Positions 9,156-18,369 of a stretch of 64,000 nt of DNA are shown here, piece by piece; the stretch's first letter is position 1, and each line of letters begins with the position of its first letter. The stretch lies in assembly GCF_024808665.1 (NCBI RefSeq), contig NZ_JANUBZ010000010.1:215555-279554 (forward strand). The letters are read 5' to 3'. The translations under genes and the position numbers were made by a program. The notes under the pieces are model-generated. The model saw only the letters and a program-made list of their open reading frames with translations, was not told where the DNA came from and ran no database searches. This DNA comes from Mucilaginibacter empetricola (lineage in GTDB: Bacteria; Bacteroidota; Bacteroidia; Sphingobacteriales; Sphingobacteriaceae).

Positions 9156-10823
9156 ATGACTCAACCCCAATCAGCTTCGCAATATAAATGGCTTTACCTT
9201 TTTATCGGTTTGGCTATAATGATAAACTTTAGCGGCCTTTTTATCCCCATAATGGGTCCTGATGGTGCGCTATATGCCCTTATTGCTAAAAACATGGTAT
9301 TAAGGCACGATTATGTGAACCTTTTTTATCATGATGCCGACTGGCTGGATAAGCCACATTTCCCATTCTGGATTACGGCATTATCCTTCAACTTATTTGG
9401 TTTTACAACATGGGCCTATAAACTGCCCGGTATACTTTTTTTGTTGATAGGTGCCAGGTACACGTTTCTGTTTGCAAAAGATCTTTACAACAAACAGGTA
9501 GCCTTATTAAGTGTGTTGATATTGTTAACGGCCCAGCATATTGTACTATCGGATAATGATGTGCGCGCCGAGCCTTACTTAACCGGGTTAATTATTGCCG
9601 CTGTTTATCATTTATACAAAGCTTACCAGAATAATAGTTTTTGGCAACTGTTGGCTGGATGCATTTTTACTGCCTGCGCCATCATGACCAAGGGTATGTT
9701 TGCCCTGGTGCCCATAGGCGGTGCTATTGCCGGCCATTTTATAATTACCCGCGAATGGAAGATGCTGTTTAGCTGGCGATGGTTGTTGGCTATAATTTTA
9801 ATAGCCATATTGATATTGCCCGAGTTATGGTGCCTGTACCAACAGTTTGACCTTCACCCTGAAAAGGTGGTTTTTGGGCAAAAAGGCGTTTCGGGCATCC
9901 GTTTTTTCTTTTGGGATAGCCAGTTTGGTCGGTTTTTCAATACGGGCCCCATCAAAGGCCACGGTGATCCTTTCTTTTTTGTGCATACTGCCTTGTGGGC
10001 ATTTTTACCATGGTCGTTGTTAATGTTTGCAGCTGTTTTTCAATACATAAAAAAGGGTAGCAAAAATGTAAAGGCGCACGAGTGGTTTTGTATAAGTGGG
10101 GCATTGCTTACTTTCTTATTGTTTTCAGCATCAAAGTTTCAGTTGCCTCATTACTTAAACATCGTTTTTCCTTTTTTTGCAGTGCTTACTGCGCAGTATT
10201 TGTATTACATCAAACTACAAAAAACACAGCGTGCTATTGGCGTTACACAAGCCATCTTAATTGTTTTATTGCTGGTGGTGGTTTGCGCGCTGCAGTATTT
10301 TTTCAGGCCGCAAATTTTTAGCTGGGTTACGGCTATTAGTTTGGGTATATTGTTTTTATTGATGATGGTTTTTCCGTACGAGGCAGGCAGTTCCAATATT
10401 CCTAAAATTGTATATCGTACGGCGATAATATCATTTATTGTAAACCTTTACCTCAACCTGTCTTTTTACCCTTCGTTAATGAAATACCAGGCAGCAAGCG
10501 AGGCGGCTGTTTATATCGATAAAAATAATCATAACCATATTCCGGTAGTTGTTTTGGGCGATGATTATGTTACCGTATTTGAGTTTTATATTGATGCCCC
10601 CGTTATTAAAATTGATGCCGACGGCAAAGGCGAACTGCCTTCAAAACCGTTTATACTATACGCCCCGGTAAGCGTAGTTAACGGATTGACCAAAAAAGGC
10701 TGGATCATAGAAACATTAAGCACTTACCAGCGTTATTGGGTAAGCCGACTTAAACCATCTTTTTTAAATAAAAACACCAGACCAAAAGAGCTTACCACAA
10801 CCGAAGTTGTAATGGTTAATTAA
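9156..10823 (+). CDS. GT39/ArnT-like membrane glycosyltransferase
   Basis: A 555-residue protein with about ten to twelve membrane segments and a soluble C-terminal part. Conserved features of the PMT/ArnT family are the periplasmic acidic motif GPDGALYALIA near the N-terminus, DADWLDKPHFPFW and NDVRAEPYL. These enzymes transfer a sugar from an undecaprenyl-phosphate donor to lipid A, protein or another acceptor on the periplasmic side. The gene is alone between a divergent MBL gene and the serpin. Acceptor and donor are unknown. Confidence 0.85.
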   Translation: MTQPQSASQYKWLYLFIGLAIMINFSGLFIPIMGPDGALYALIAKNMVLRHDYVNLFYHDADWLDKPHFPFWITALSFNLFGFTTWAYKLPGILFLLIGARYTFLFAKDLYNKQVALLSVLILLTAQHIVLSDNDVRAEPYLTGLIIAAVYHLYKAYQNNSFWQLLAGCIFTACAIMTKGMFALVPIGGAIAGHFIITREWKMLFSWRWLLAIILIAILILPELWCLYQQFDLHPEKVVFGQKGVSGIRFFFWDSQFGRFFNTGPIKGHGDPFFFVHTALWAFLPWSLLMFAAVFQYIKKGSKNVKAHEWFCISGALLTFLLFSASKFQLPHYLNIVFPFFAVLTAQYLYYIKLQKTQRAIGVTQAILIVLLLVVVCALQYFFRPQIFSWVTAISLGILFLLMMVFPYEAGSSNIPKIVYRTAIISFIVNLYLNLSFYPSLMKYQAASEAAVYIDKNNHNHIPVVVLGDDYVTVFEFYIDAPVIKIDADGKGELPSKPFILYAPVSVVNGLTKKGWIIETLSTYQRYWVSRLKPSFLNKNTRPKELTTTEVVMVN

Positions 10824-10910
10824 TTTTTTCTCTGCTGTAGCATTCAGTAAATGTGTTGCGTAATGACGTAATAACCAGGTGAAAATAAATTATTTAATCT
10901 AGAACTTATT

Positions 10911-12158
10911 ATGGTAAATCGCAAAACTCCGCTGTTGGCCCTCTGTTTATTGTTTATTGGCTTTGCTTCCTGCAAAAAGTCAACAGTTACCCCTCACTCA
11001 GGCCCGGGAAAGGACCTGGTACTTTCGGCATTTGAGCAACAAAAGGTAACATCGGACAATGCGTTTACCTTAAGTTTGTTTAAAAATTTAGATAGCGCAA
11101 ATACGTCAGCTGTCAACCTGTTTGCATCGCCGCTGTCGGTTAGTTTTGCATTAGGCATGACCAGCAATGGCGCCAATGGTGCTACCCTTGATGCCTTTAA
11201 AAAAGTGCTTAATTTTAATACGCTTACCACCGCTCAAATAAACACGTATTATCAAAGCCTGCTGACAAATTTGCCCGAACTGGATCCGAATACCACCGTA
11301 AAAATTGCCAATTCAATTTGGTACAGGCAGGGTTTCAGTGTGGTGCCCCAGTTTTTGCAAACTAACAGTACCTACTTTAATGCTAAAGTGCAGGCGCTTA
11401 ATTTTAACGATGCTTCATCAGTAACCACAATCAATAACTGGGTAAGCAACGAAACCAATGGAGCCATACCCTCCATCGTAAATTCCATATCGTCTACAGA
11501 TATGATGTACCTGGTTAATGCCATTTATTTTAAAAGTGTGTGGAATGAAAAGTTTGATCCTGCTAAAACAACACCGCTGCCTTTTACCCTTGCCAATAAC
11601 AGCCAGGTGACCACCAGTTTTATGGACGGCAAAGTTGATTTTAAAAGATTTGACAATAGCGAGGTGCATGTTTTTGAATTGCCTTACTCCAATAATCGCT
11701 ACAGTATGGTAATAGCTATGCCTGCCGATGGTACAACAGTACAACAGTTGGCAGCAGGGCTCGACTCGGCCAAATGGAACCTATGGACGAACAGCCTACA
11801 TGCAACCAATGCAGAATTAAAACTGCCTAAGTTTAAATTTAGCTATAGTGTGAACCTTAATAGCCCGTTAACGGAGCTGGGCCTGGGTATCGCTTTTACA
11901 CCCACTGCTGATTTTAGCGGCATAAGCACAGGATTGCCGCTGCAAATAAGTAATGTTTATCATAAAGCCTATGTGGAAGTTGACGAAAGCGGCACAACAG
12001 CCGCCGCGGCAACTGTTGTGGTGGTGGGAACAACTGCAGCACCCATCCCTCAGCCAACAATAATTGATCATCCATTTATATTTGCCATAAGACAGGTAAA
12101 TACCGGATTGATATTATTTACCGGGGTGATGAATAATCCCTTACAATCGGGTAGTTAA
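10911..12158 (+). CDS. Serpin-family serine protease inhibitor, lipoprotein
   Basis: A 415-residue protein with a lipobox (FIGFASC near residue 21), so it should be anchored in an outer-facing membrane leaflet. The serpin fold is supported by FASPLSVSFALGMTSNGANG, NAIYFKSVWNEKFDP, and the hinge EVDESGTTAAAATVVVV followed by DHPFIFAIR. The hinge has small residues from P14 to P9, as inhibitory serpins need. Counting from the Glu at P17 puts P1 near Thr or Ala in GTTAAP, which suggests an elastase-like target. This is inference from spacing. Confidence 0.9.
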   Translation: MVNRKTPLLALCLLFIGFASCKKSTVTPHSGPGKDLVLSAFEQQKVTSDNAFTLSLFKNLDSANTSAVNLFASPLSVSFALGMTSNGANGATLDAFKKVLNFNTLTTAQINTYYQSLLTNLPELDPNTTVKIANSIWYRQGFSVVPQFLQTNSTYFNAKVQALNFNDASSVTTINNWVSNETNGAIPSIVNSISSTDMMYLVNAIYFKSVWNEKFDPAKTTPLPFTLANNSQVTTSFMDGKVDFKRFDNSEVHVFELPYSNNRYSMVIAMPADGTTVQQLAAGLDSAKWNLWTNSLHATNAELKLPKFKFSYSVNLNSPLTELGLGIAFTPTADFSGISTGLPLQISNVYHKAYVEVDESGTTAAAATVVVVGTTAAPIPQPTIIDHPFIFAIRQVNTGLILFTGVMNNPLQSGS

Positions 12159-12164
12159 TGGTAA

Positions 12165-12334
12165 ATAACGCGAATCAAGAGTTAAGAACCAAGAGTCAGG
12201 AAAATAAGCTGATAAGTAAATAGATGGCGACACAGGCTATTTTACACCTTCGAAATATCTAATCAAATATGACATTAAGCAAGAATATTGCTACTTTTTT
12301 CTTGATTCCTGGCTCTAATATCTTGACTCGCATA
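12165..12334. repeat. 170-bp dispersed repeat, copy 2
   Basis: Near-identical to 4291-4460, same orientation and exactly the same length, with the same imperfect terminal inverted repeats (GCGAATCAAGAG against GCGAGTCAAGATA on the opposite strand). It follows the serpin stop by six bases. Its right end abuts the promoter region of the DinB gene. Confidence 0.8.
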
Positions 12335-12339
12335 AATAT

Positions 12340-12347
12340 TACATTTG
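12340..12347 (+). promoter_or_regulatory. Candidate -7 box for the DinB-like gene
   Basis: TACATTTG matches TAnnTTTG and ends 32 bases before the ATG at 12380. A TTG at 12323-12325 inside the end of the neighbouring 170-bp repeat could act as the upstream element, so the repeat may have brought part of the promoter. Confidence 0.4.
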
Positions 12348-12379
12348 TATATTGCACCATTAATTAGAACCTAAAAACA

Positions 12380-12820
12380 ATGGATAATATTTTCGCTGCG
12401 CTATTTGAGCTTCAGCTTACCAAGTTAAAAGATGAAGTAAACAGCTTTAAAGATGAAGCTAACCTTTGGAAAAAATTGGATGGTATAAGCAATGCCGCAG
12501 GTACGCTGGTGAATCATTTGACCGGGAGCCTTAATTTTAGCGTTGGTGTTAACATTGCCCATAATGGTTATGTTAGAAACAGGGACGCAGAGTTTACTGA
12601 TACAGGTATTCCCCGGGAAAAATTAATAAGCGGAATAGATAGCCTGATAATTGTGGTTAGAGCAGCCCTCGAAAACATAAGCGAAGAAGAACTGGAAAAA
12701 CAATACCCAATGGAGCATCAAGGTATTCACAACACCCGATTTTACCTTACTTATTTTTATGGTCATTTAACCTATCACCTGGGCCAGATCAATTATTTAA
12801 GGAGAATATTAGAAGCTTAA
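12380..12820 (+). CDS. DinB-family (four-helix bundle) protein
   Basis: A 146-residue, all-helical cytoplasmic protein. His residues in LVNHLTGSLN and in GHLTYHLGQINYLRR sit where the DinB/YfiT superfamily binds a divalent metal. Members act as metal-dependent thiol transferases or damage-induced proteins. The specific role is unknown. A strong hairpin terminator follows. Confidence 0.75.
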   Translation: MDNIFAALFELQLTKLKDEVNSFKDEANLWKKLDGISNAAGTLVNHLTGSLNFSVGVNIAHNGYVRNRDAEFTDTGIPREKLISGIDSLIIVVRAALENISEEELEKQYPMEHQGIHNTRFYLTYFYGHLTYHLGQINYLRRILEA

Positions 12821-12846
12821 GATATTTAAAACATAAAGCAAAGAAA

Positions 12847-12877
12847 AAGGGCTGTTTTCGATTTGAAAACAGCCCTT
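12847..12877 (+). terminator. Rho-independent terminator after the DinB gene
   Basis: A 13-bp perfect stem (AAGGGCTGTTTTC with its complement at 12865-12877) has a 5-base loop and is followed by a T-rich tract (TGATATTTTT). It lies 26 bases past the stop codon. Confidence 0.8.
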
Positions 12878-13026
12878 TGATATTTTTATACATAAGCATT
12901 CGGGAGATTCCAAAAAGCCTTTTTGTCATTCTGAGTGTTAAAACCCAGAGCGTTTTGAAGCTGAAATGACAATGATGCGCCATAGGTGCAAAATATCGGT
13001 AGAAATATTGTTGTGACCAATTTTAG

Positions 13027-13128
13027 CGTGCTGTAGGTACGCCACCTTGCCTGCGTATAGCTTTCGTACCTACGGCACGACATAATTGTTATCGTTTTTT
13101 TCTACCAATATTCGACCCTGATGGGGCC
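13027..13128. repeat. About 100-bp dispersed repeat, copy 1 (inverted relative to copy 2)
   Basis: This segment read on the minus strand aligns with 50358-50458. Shared landmarks are a small GC-rich palindrome (GACCCCATCGGGGTC in copy 2, slightly altered here), ATATTGGTAGAAAAA, and CGTGCCGTAGGTACGAAA paired with a nearby inverted copy of GTACCTACGGCA. It has no ORF. It looks like a REP/BIME-like palindromic unit. Confidence 0.75.
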
Positions 13129-13134
13129 ATTCAC

Positions 13135-13179
13135 GGTATTAAGCTTACGAAATTTTAAAAATTTCGTAAGTTTAATACC
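13135..13179. repeat. Palindrome of the CTTACGAA family, diverged copy
   Basis: A 45-bp inverted repeat: GGTATTAA and TTAATACC flank CTTACGAAATTTT and its complement. It belongs with the 33-bp palindromes at 39113, 39730 and 59695. The arms have changed together (AAATTTT for AAGTTTT), so pairing is preserved. Confidence 0.75.
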
Positions 13180-13321
13180 GCTATATGTCATGGGTGACGA
13201 AGTGAATAATCTTCTGCAATACGCAATAATCACATGCTTTTCCGGAGCAAAAACCCTTCTCTATAGCACAGGAGATGACAATTTTTTTAATTGATTATCA
13301 TCTTCCTAACACTCATAATAA

Positions 13322-15886
13322 TTATCCTATCACATTACCCATCTGTGGGTCGCTGTAACTTGATCTGCCTGTTTCAACACGACCGGCATAGCGTTTTTCA
13401 AAGGTTTCGTTGCCTGTTATTTTTACACTGAAATCATACCATCCGTAGCTATTAACCAAATCAAATGCTATTGTTGATTTAGCGCCTGGTTCAAGCACAC
13501 GCTTACGGTTATTGGTTTTATAACCGTGGTCAATAACTTCAATAATATGCTGGGCTTTACCAAGGCTAATCAAGGTTAACTCAATATTGCCGGTTAACTT
13601 TTTACTGTCGGTAAGGCTGCGCTGGTATTCGCAGGTTATTTCAACAGCAGGATCAGCAGCGTTGCCTTTAAACTCGCGGAAGAAACCGTTAGGACCGTAC
13701 ACCCGCAAATGATAATTACTATTTTCAAACTCATGTAACGGCCATACATCGGTTAGTGTATCGCCTGCAACGGCTGTATAGGCCCATGTGCGTACATCGC
13801 CCATTACCTCTTTGTCATCAATGTGCTGCAAATATTTGCCGGGCGCATAAACGTTAAAAGGCGAGCCGGTGGCATCTTTGCCAAATATCTCGTTACTGGC
13901 GGTAAAGTTTAGGGTGAAGGCAGTTTTATCAACATTTAATTTACCGTCGCTGTATAACTGGTATGGCAACGCGCATGATGGCTTAATGCCTTTTTCCTGT
14001 TTTGGTAAATAAGGCGAGGTATGAGGAGCTTTATTAATAGCAGCTATTTCATCGGGGGTTAAAAGCTTATAATCATCAGGCACTTTTTTAAATTGTGCCT
14101 TGTGGATGCTTTCTGCAAATTCATCTTTCGGCAAAAACTCCAATGTCGGAATTTCATTGCCTTTAAATGGTCTGAAAACAGAGGTAAGATCGCCGCATAT
14201 AGTACGTCGCCAATCGCTTATGTTTTCTTCTTTGATGGTTTTACCTGTTTTTTGGTTCAGAAAGCGTTCCAAAAACTGAAGGGTAGAGGTATGGTCAAAT
14301 ACTTCTGAATTTACCCAGCCGCCTTTGCTCCATGGCGATGCAATTACCATTGGAACGCGGTAGCCCAATCCGATAGAACTCTCCTTGTTAAATACTTCGG
14401 GGAAATTGTTGCGGGCAAGTTCCTGCTCAAGCGTTACAAACTCCACGCGGGTATCAATGCCTTTAGATACTTTACCGGTACCTTCTTTATGTGAGTGTGG
14501 TGCTACAAATGGTGGTACGTGGTCAAAATAACCATCGTTCTCATCGTAAGTAAGTATGAAAATGGTCTTTTTCCAAACATCGGGGTTTTGGGTAAGAATG
14601 TCCATTACTTCTGACACATACCAGGCGCCAAACCAGGCCGAGCTAGGGTGATCAGAAAAATGTTCAGGAGCTGATAGCCATGATACGGTAGGCAGGTTAC
14701 CGGTTTTTACATCGTCCCTAAACTGGTGCAATATATCACCTTTCGGTACCTGAAACTCGCGCTCAACACCGTCATCGTTATATTTTAAAGCAGTTAGCTG
14801 ATGAAAATCAGGATCGTTTTTGTTATTGCTAAATGCTTTTTGATGCAGACTTTTCTCACGATCGGTCAGTTGATCAAACATGCCTGGTTTGTATAACTCG
14901 CGCGCTTTAGTTACCGCATCAAGGTACGATTTCATCTCCCTTAACTGCCCCTTTAAATGCGGAGCTTGCTTATCGCCGGCAGGCAAAGCATCAAATTTTT
15001 TTTGCAGTTCATCAATTTTGCCGGGTAGTTCTTCGGCTCTTTTCTGTAGCGCAGCTATGTGCGGCTCGTGCAGATGGATATTGTATTGCTCAAAAAACTC
15101 CAGCGGATTATCCTGAAAATTTGATAGCCATGGATCTTCTTCGCCATCAAACCCGGTATCAATGGCTACTTCGTTCTGGTAGCACTTCCATGATATACCG
15201 GCATCTTCCAAACGCTCGGGGAAGGTGTCCCATTTAAGAGTGCCATAATCCATATCATCGTTCCAAACATTAGCTCTTGCATTTTCATCCTGCTTTTCGC
15301 GCACGGTGCCTGTCCAAAAATAAAGCCTGTTGGGGTTGGTTCCGGTTAATGATGAGCAAAAATTCTGATCGCAAACGGTAAAAGCATCTGCCAGGGCATA
15401 ATAGAATGGAATATCTTCACGGGTATGGTAGCCCAGCGTTAACGGCATGTTGGCATACTCTGGTATGCTGTTACGTTTGTTATCCAGCCATTTGTCGAAT
15501 TTGCCTTCGTTACGGGCATTTACCTGGTTGCGCCATGAGTGCGGCAAGGAGCTCATCCAGGTGGCTTTGGTATTTTTAATATCTAAACGAAAAGGCGCAT
15601 AGGTTTCGCCCTTTTTGTTGGATTGCAGCCAAACTTTGTTTTTGTTAGGCAGGTCAATTGCACGCGGATCATTGTATCCCCGCACACCCTTAAGCGTACC
15701 GAAGGCGTGGTCGAACGAGCGATTTTCCTGCATCAGGATAACAATGTGCTCGGCGTCCATATAGGTGCTGCCCGGATCGGGATTAATGGCCATTGCCTTT
15801 TGAATGGAGGGCGGTAAAAAGTTTGCTATACCTGCCGCGCCTGTTAAAAGAGCCGCTTTTTTTAAAAAATCTCTTCTGTTATCCAT
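13322..15886 (-). CDS. Phosphocholine-specific phospholipase C family protein
   Basis: An 854-residue secreted enzyme with a Tat-type leader (MDNRRDFLKKAALLTGAAGI). The catalytic domain opens with EHIVILMQENRSFDHAFG, the signature of bacterial PlcC/PlcN and acid phosphatase AcpA-like phosphoesterases. Later motifs include TYDENDGYFDHVPPF and PMVIASPWSKGGWV. Two C-terminal beta domains (DUF756 type, about residues 640-840) complete the TIGR03396-type layout. The family releases phosphocholine or phosphoethanolamine headgroups from lipids. The gene begins 37 bases after the flavoenzyme gene, so it is probably the last gene of the phosphonate operon. Confidence 0.92.
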   Translation of the reverse strand: MDNRRDFLKKAALLTGAAGIANFLPPSIQKAMAINPDPGSTYMDAEHIVILMQENRSFDHAFGTLKGVRGYNDPRAIDLPNKNKVWLQSNKKGETYAPFRLDIKNTKATWMSSLPHSWRNQVNARNEGKFDKWLDNKRNSIPEYANMPLTLGYHTREDIPFYYALADAFTVCDQNFCSSLTGTNPNRLYFWTGTVREKQDENARANVWNDDMDYGTLKWDTFPERLEDAGISWKCYQNEVAIDTGFDGEEDPWLSNFQDNPLEFFEQYNIHLHEPHIAALQKRAEELPGKIDELQKKFDALPAGDKQAPHLKGQLREMKSYLDAVTKARELYKPGMFDQLTDREKSLHQKAFSNNKNDPDFHQLTALKYNDDGVEREFQVPKGDILHQFRDDVKTGNLPTVSWLSAPEHFSDHPSSAWFGAWYVSEVMDILTQNPDVWKKTIFILTYDENDGYFDHVPPFVAPHSHKEGTGKVSKGIDTRVEFVTLEQELARNNFPEVFNKESSIGLGYRVPMVIASPWSKGGWVNSEVFDHTSTLQFLERFLNQKTGKTIKEENISDWRRTICGDLTSVFRPFKGNEIPTLEFLPKDEFAESIHKAQFKKVPDDYKLLTPDEIAAINKAPHTSPYLPKQEKGIKPSCALPYQLYSDGKLNVDKTAFTLNFTASNEIFGKDATGSPFNVYAPGKYLQHIDDKEVMGDVRTWAYTAVAGDTLTDVWPLHEFENSNYHLRVYGPNGFFREFKGNAADPAVEITCEYQRSLTDSKKLTGNIELTLISLGKAQHIIEVIDHGYKTNNRKRVLEPGAKSTIAFDLVNSYGWYDFSVKITGNETFEKRYAGRVETGRSSYSDPQMGNVIG

Positions 15887-15923
15887 ATTTTGTTAGATGT
15901 AAGATTAAACTGCTGCTACTTAT

Positions 15924-17060
15924 TTAAGAATTCCTTTTCCCGATATATTGCTCGCACAAACCAAACGAAAGTGTCATTCCATTGCCCCCGAGGCCGTTAA
16001 TAACGGTAACGCCGGGTGCTGTTTCAAAAATTAATTCGGTTTGCCCGTTAGTCATTTTGGGATAAATACCATGCCATGACTGCAGCAATTTCCAGTCCTT
16101 AAAATTGGCAAAAGTATGTAAGTAGTCCGTTATCATATTATTAATAAATTCCTTGTCGAACGGATCATGTACAAGCCCATATTCGTGCGAATCGCCGATA
16201 GTTAATTCGCCGCTGCCATTTTGCGATACCATAACATGGATGCCCCATTTAAGGTATTCGGCATATTGTTCCTCATAACGCTTACGCAAAGCTGGTAACG
16301 ATGCTGCTGCCTGAAAACCTGGATAATGAATCATTGACAAACCACCGCACAGCGACGGGCCAATGCGCCATTCATCAGGCTGGGTAACCAGGCGCATCAT
16401 TTGTAGTTTGCATTTAGTTATCTGCGTTTCGAGGAAAAATTCGGGATACAGGGTTTCAAAATCGGCACCGCTACAAACAAATATTTCATCAGCCTCCCAA
16501 CTGCGGCTGCCTGATATTACTTTGGGATGCTCTATACGACTGATGGCGGTGTTCCAGTGAAATTGAACACTGTATTTTTCGGCCAGATATTTAGCAACCT
16601 GACCAACTGCTACTCTCGATTCAATAATCATTTCCTCACCACTCCATAGTGCACCTTTTAAACCATCGGGATTAACAGCCGGCGATTTTTGCAGGGCTTG
16701 AGCTGGGCTGAGTACCGAGCAATCGCGGTATTGACGGTTTACTTCAACATATTCATTAATTACCTGTAGCTCATCATCGTGATAAGCCAGATGTAGCGAG
16801 CCAACCTCGTTATGCCATATTTTGGATTCGGTACAAACCTTTTTCCATATGCTGCGCGATAGCATGGCTCTGTCAAACATAGGACCCGTTGCCTGTCCAA
16901 TGGGCCATACCATGCCAAAATTACGGATGGATGCACCGACTGCCTTTTCGTTGCGCTCAAAAACGGTTATTTTATATCCCCTTATAGCCAGGGCACGCGC
17001 GGTGGCCAAACCAACTATGCCGGCCCCTATTATTATTGCACTTTTTGATGTTGTTGTCAT
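15924..17060 (-). CDS. FAD-dependent oxidoreductase of the phosphonate-associated TIGR03364 type
   Basis: A 378-residue DAO/glycine-oxidase-fold flavoenzyme. The dinucleotide motif GAGIVG is at residues 12-17, followed by an acidic strand end (FERN), and the C-terminal FAD-binding stretch is GLGGNGMTLSFG. Families of this type are found with phosphonatase-like HAD hydrolases. Some characterised glycine-oxidase-like relatives oxidise 2-aminoethylphosphonate or its N-methyl form to phosphonoacetaldehyde. That would feed the HAD enzyme encoded two genes upstream. Its start overlaps the transporter stop by four bases (ATGA), which implies translational coupling. Exact substrate is inferred. Confidence 0.85.
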   Translation of the reverse strand: MTTTSKSAIIIGAGIVGLATARALAIRGYKITVFERNEKAVGASIRNFGMVWPIGQATGPMFDRAMLSRSIWKKVCTESKIWHNEVGSLHLAYHDDELQVINEYVEVNRQYRDCSVLSPAQALQKSPAVNPDGLKGALWSGEEMIIESRVAVGQVAKYLAEKYSVQFHWNTAISRIEHPKVISGSRSWEADEIFVCSGADFETLYPEFFLETQITKCKLQMMRLVTQPDEWRIGPSLCGGLSMIHYPGFQAAASLPALRKRYEEQYAEYLKWGIHVMVSQNGSGELTIGDSHEYGLVHDPFDKEFINNMITDYLHTFANFKDWKLLQSWHGIYPKMTNGQTELIFETAPGVTVINGLGGNGMTLSFGLCEQYIGKRNS

Positions 17061-18367
17061 GCTGGTTGTATGTTTAGTTCACTCAGCGTTTGTTTGTTTT
17101 TGCGGGCACTTTGTAAAAAATAAAGAAGCGATAAGGTGGCAGCAATACCGCCAATAACGGCTACAAAAACTACCCCTTGCCTAAAGAAATCGGCCCAGCT
17201 AATGTTTGGCCTGCCCAGTTCTTTTACCAGTAGTAGGGTAACGCTGCCGAGGTAACCTAATGAATCGGCCACATAAATAATAAAGCCTACATTACTTTTG
17301 TAATGAAAGGTGGCTATCATCCGCTCAAAGAAGATGGCGTTATAAGGTACATAGCCCAGGTATAAGCCTAAGCCAGCCATTGTCATCCAGCTTGTGGGGC
17401 TTATCATTTTTAAAGAGAACAACACTGTTGAGGCACCGATTAAAACACAGCCGCCAATAATCATTAAGTGGATAATGCTAAAGGCACGTAAATTTTTGCG
17501 GACCAAAATCAACAAACTTATAGCTACGAGTACAATTACTGATATTTTAGTATCGGTGCTGGTAAATATCATGTTATTTTTTACGCCTAAACTAGCCCAA
17601 ATCTCTACCTCAAAATTGTCACGAACATCGCGCATAACGGTTAGCAGTACGTAAATAATTAAAGTTAAAATTACCCCCGGCATAAAGCGCTGCAAAAAAT
17701 AACGACGTTCTTCGGCATTCATAGGAGCACGTTTAGTACGCAATTTGATGTCTTCGGCAGTAGGCTGAGGCATCAATTCCAAAAAAAATACAAACAATAC
17801 CAACGGGATGGCGAAAACGGCACCGGTTAAAAAAGGCATTTGGAAATCGCTGATAGGGAATACGTGTAACAAAGTACGTCCCACTGTTTTTACAAACCCG
17901 GAGGCAAATATTAAGCTAATAGATAATACAGCTGCCATAAACTCGGTTGAGCGGCGACCTTCCAGATACCCAAAAACAAGGCCCCATATTAAGCCCAGTG
18001 GGAATCCGTTTACAAATAAGAAAATGATATTGTAAGGCGCAGGTACTAAGGCGAAACCTAACAGCGCCAGCCAGGCAATGGCCACAAGTAATAAAATGGT
18101 AACGCCGCGTTTGCCCTCTTTTATTTCGGCAATAAACCTTATGCCGTAAAATTTGCTCATGGTATAGCCTATAATTTGGGCTATAACCAGCCAAACTTTA
18201 TAATCGACATGGAAATATTGCTGACCGGTAAAAGTGCCAGCGGCAAATGCCTTGCGGAATGCATACATGGAGGTGTATGCCCCAAATGCCGATACTGCCG
18301 CAAAAACTGATAATAATGAATAGGGCCATTTGGCAACTTTTGCGCGCAGGCTATGCAAAGCTTTCAT
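17057..18367 (-). CDS. DUF5690 family transporter (OPA/MFS-like), probable phosphonate permease
   Basis: A 436-residue inner-membrane protein with about twelve hydrophobic segments. The N-terminal GAYTSMYAFRKAFAAG resembles the region around the first helix of organophosphate:phosphate antiporters (GlpT/UhpT type), where an Arg binds phosphate. It is framed by the HAD hydrolase (2-base gap) and the flavoenzyme (4-base overlap), so import of a phosphonate or phosphate ester is likely. The family has no assigned substrate that I know of, so this is inference from context. Confidence 0.8.
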   Translation of the reverse strand: MKALHSLRAKVAKWPYSLLSVFAAVSAFGAYTSMYAFRKAFAAGTFTGQQYFHVDYKVWLVIAQIIGYTMSKFYGIRFIAEIKEGKRGVTILLLVAIAWLALLGFALVPAPYNIIFLFVNGFPLGLIWGLVFGYLEGRRSTEFMAAVLSISLIFASGFVKTVGRTLLHVFPISDFQMPFLTGAVFAIPLVLFVFFLELMPQPTAEDIKLRTKRAPMNAEERRYFLQRFMPGVILTLIIYVLLTVMRDVRDNFEVEIWASLGVKNNMIFTSTDTKISVIVLVAISLLILVRKNLRAFSIIHLMIIGGCVLIGASTVLFSLKMISPTSWMTMAGLGLYLGYVPYNAIFFERMIATFHYKSNVGFIIYVADSLGYLGSVTLLLVKELGRPNISWADFFRQGVVFVAVIGGIAATLSLLYFLQSARKNKQTLSELNIQPA

Positions 18368-18369
18368 GA

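Noticed and set aside
12789..13083. Two overlapping minus-strand frames of about 65 codons
   Set aside because: They lie across the DinB terminator and a dispersed repeat, with no protein-like features.
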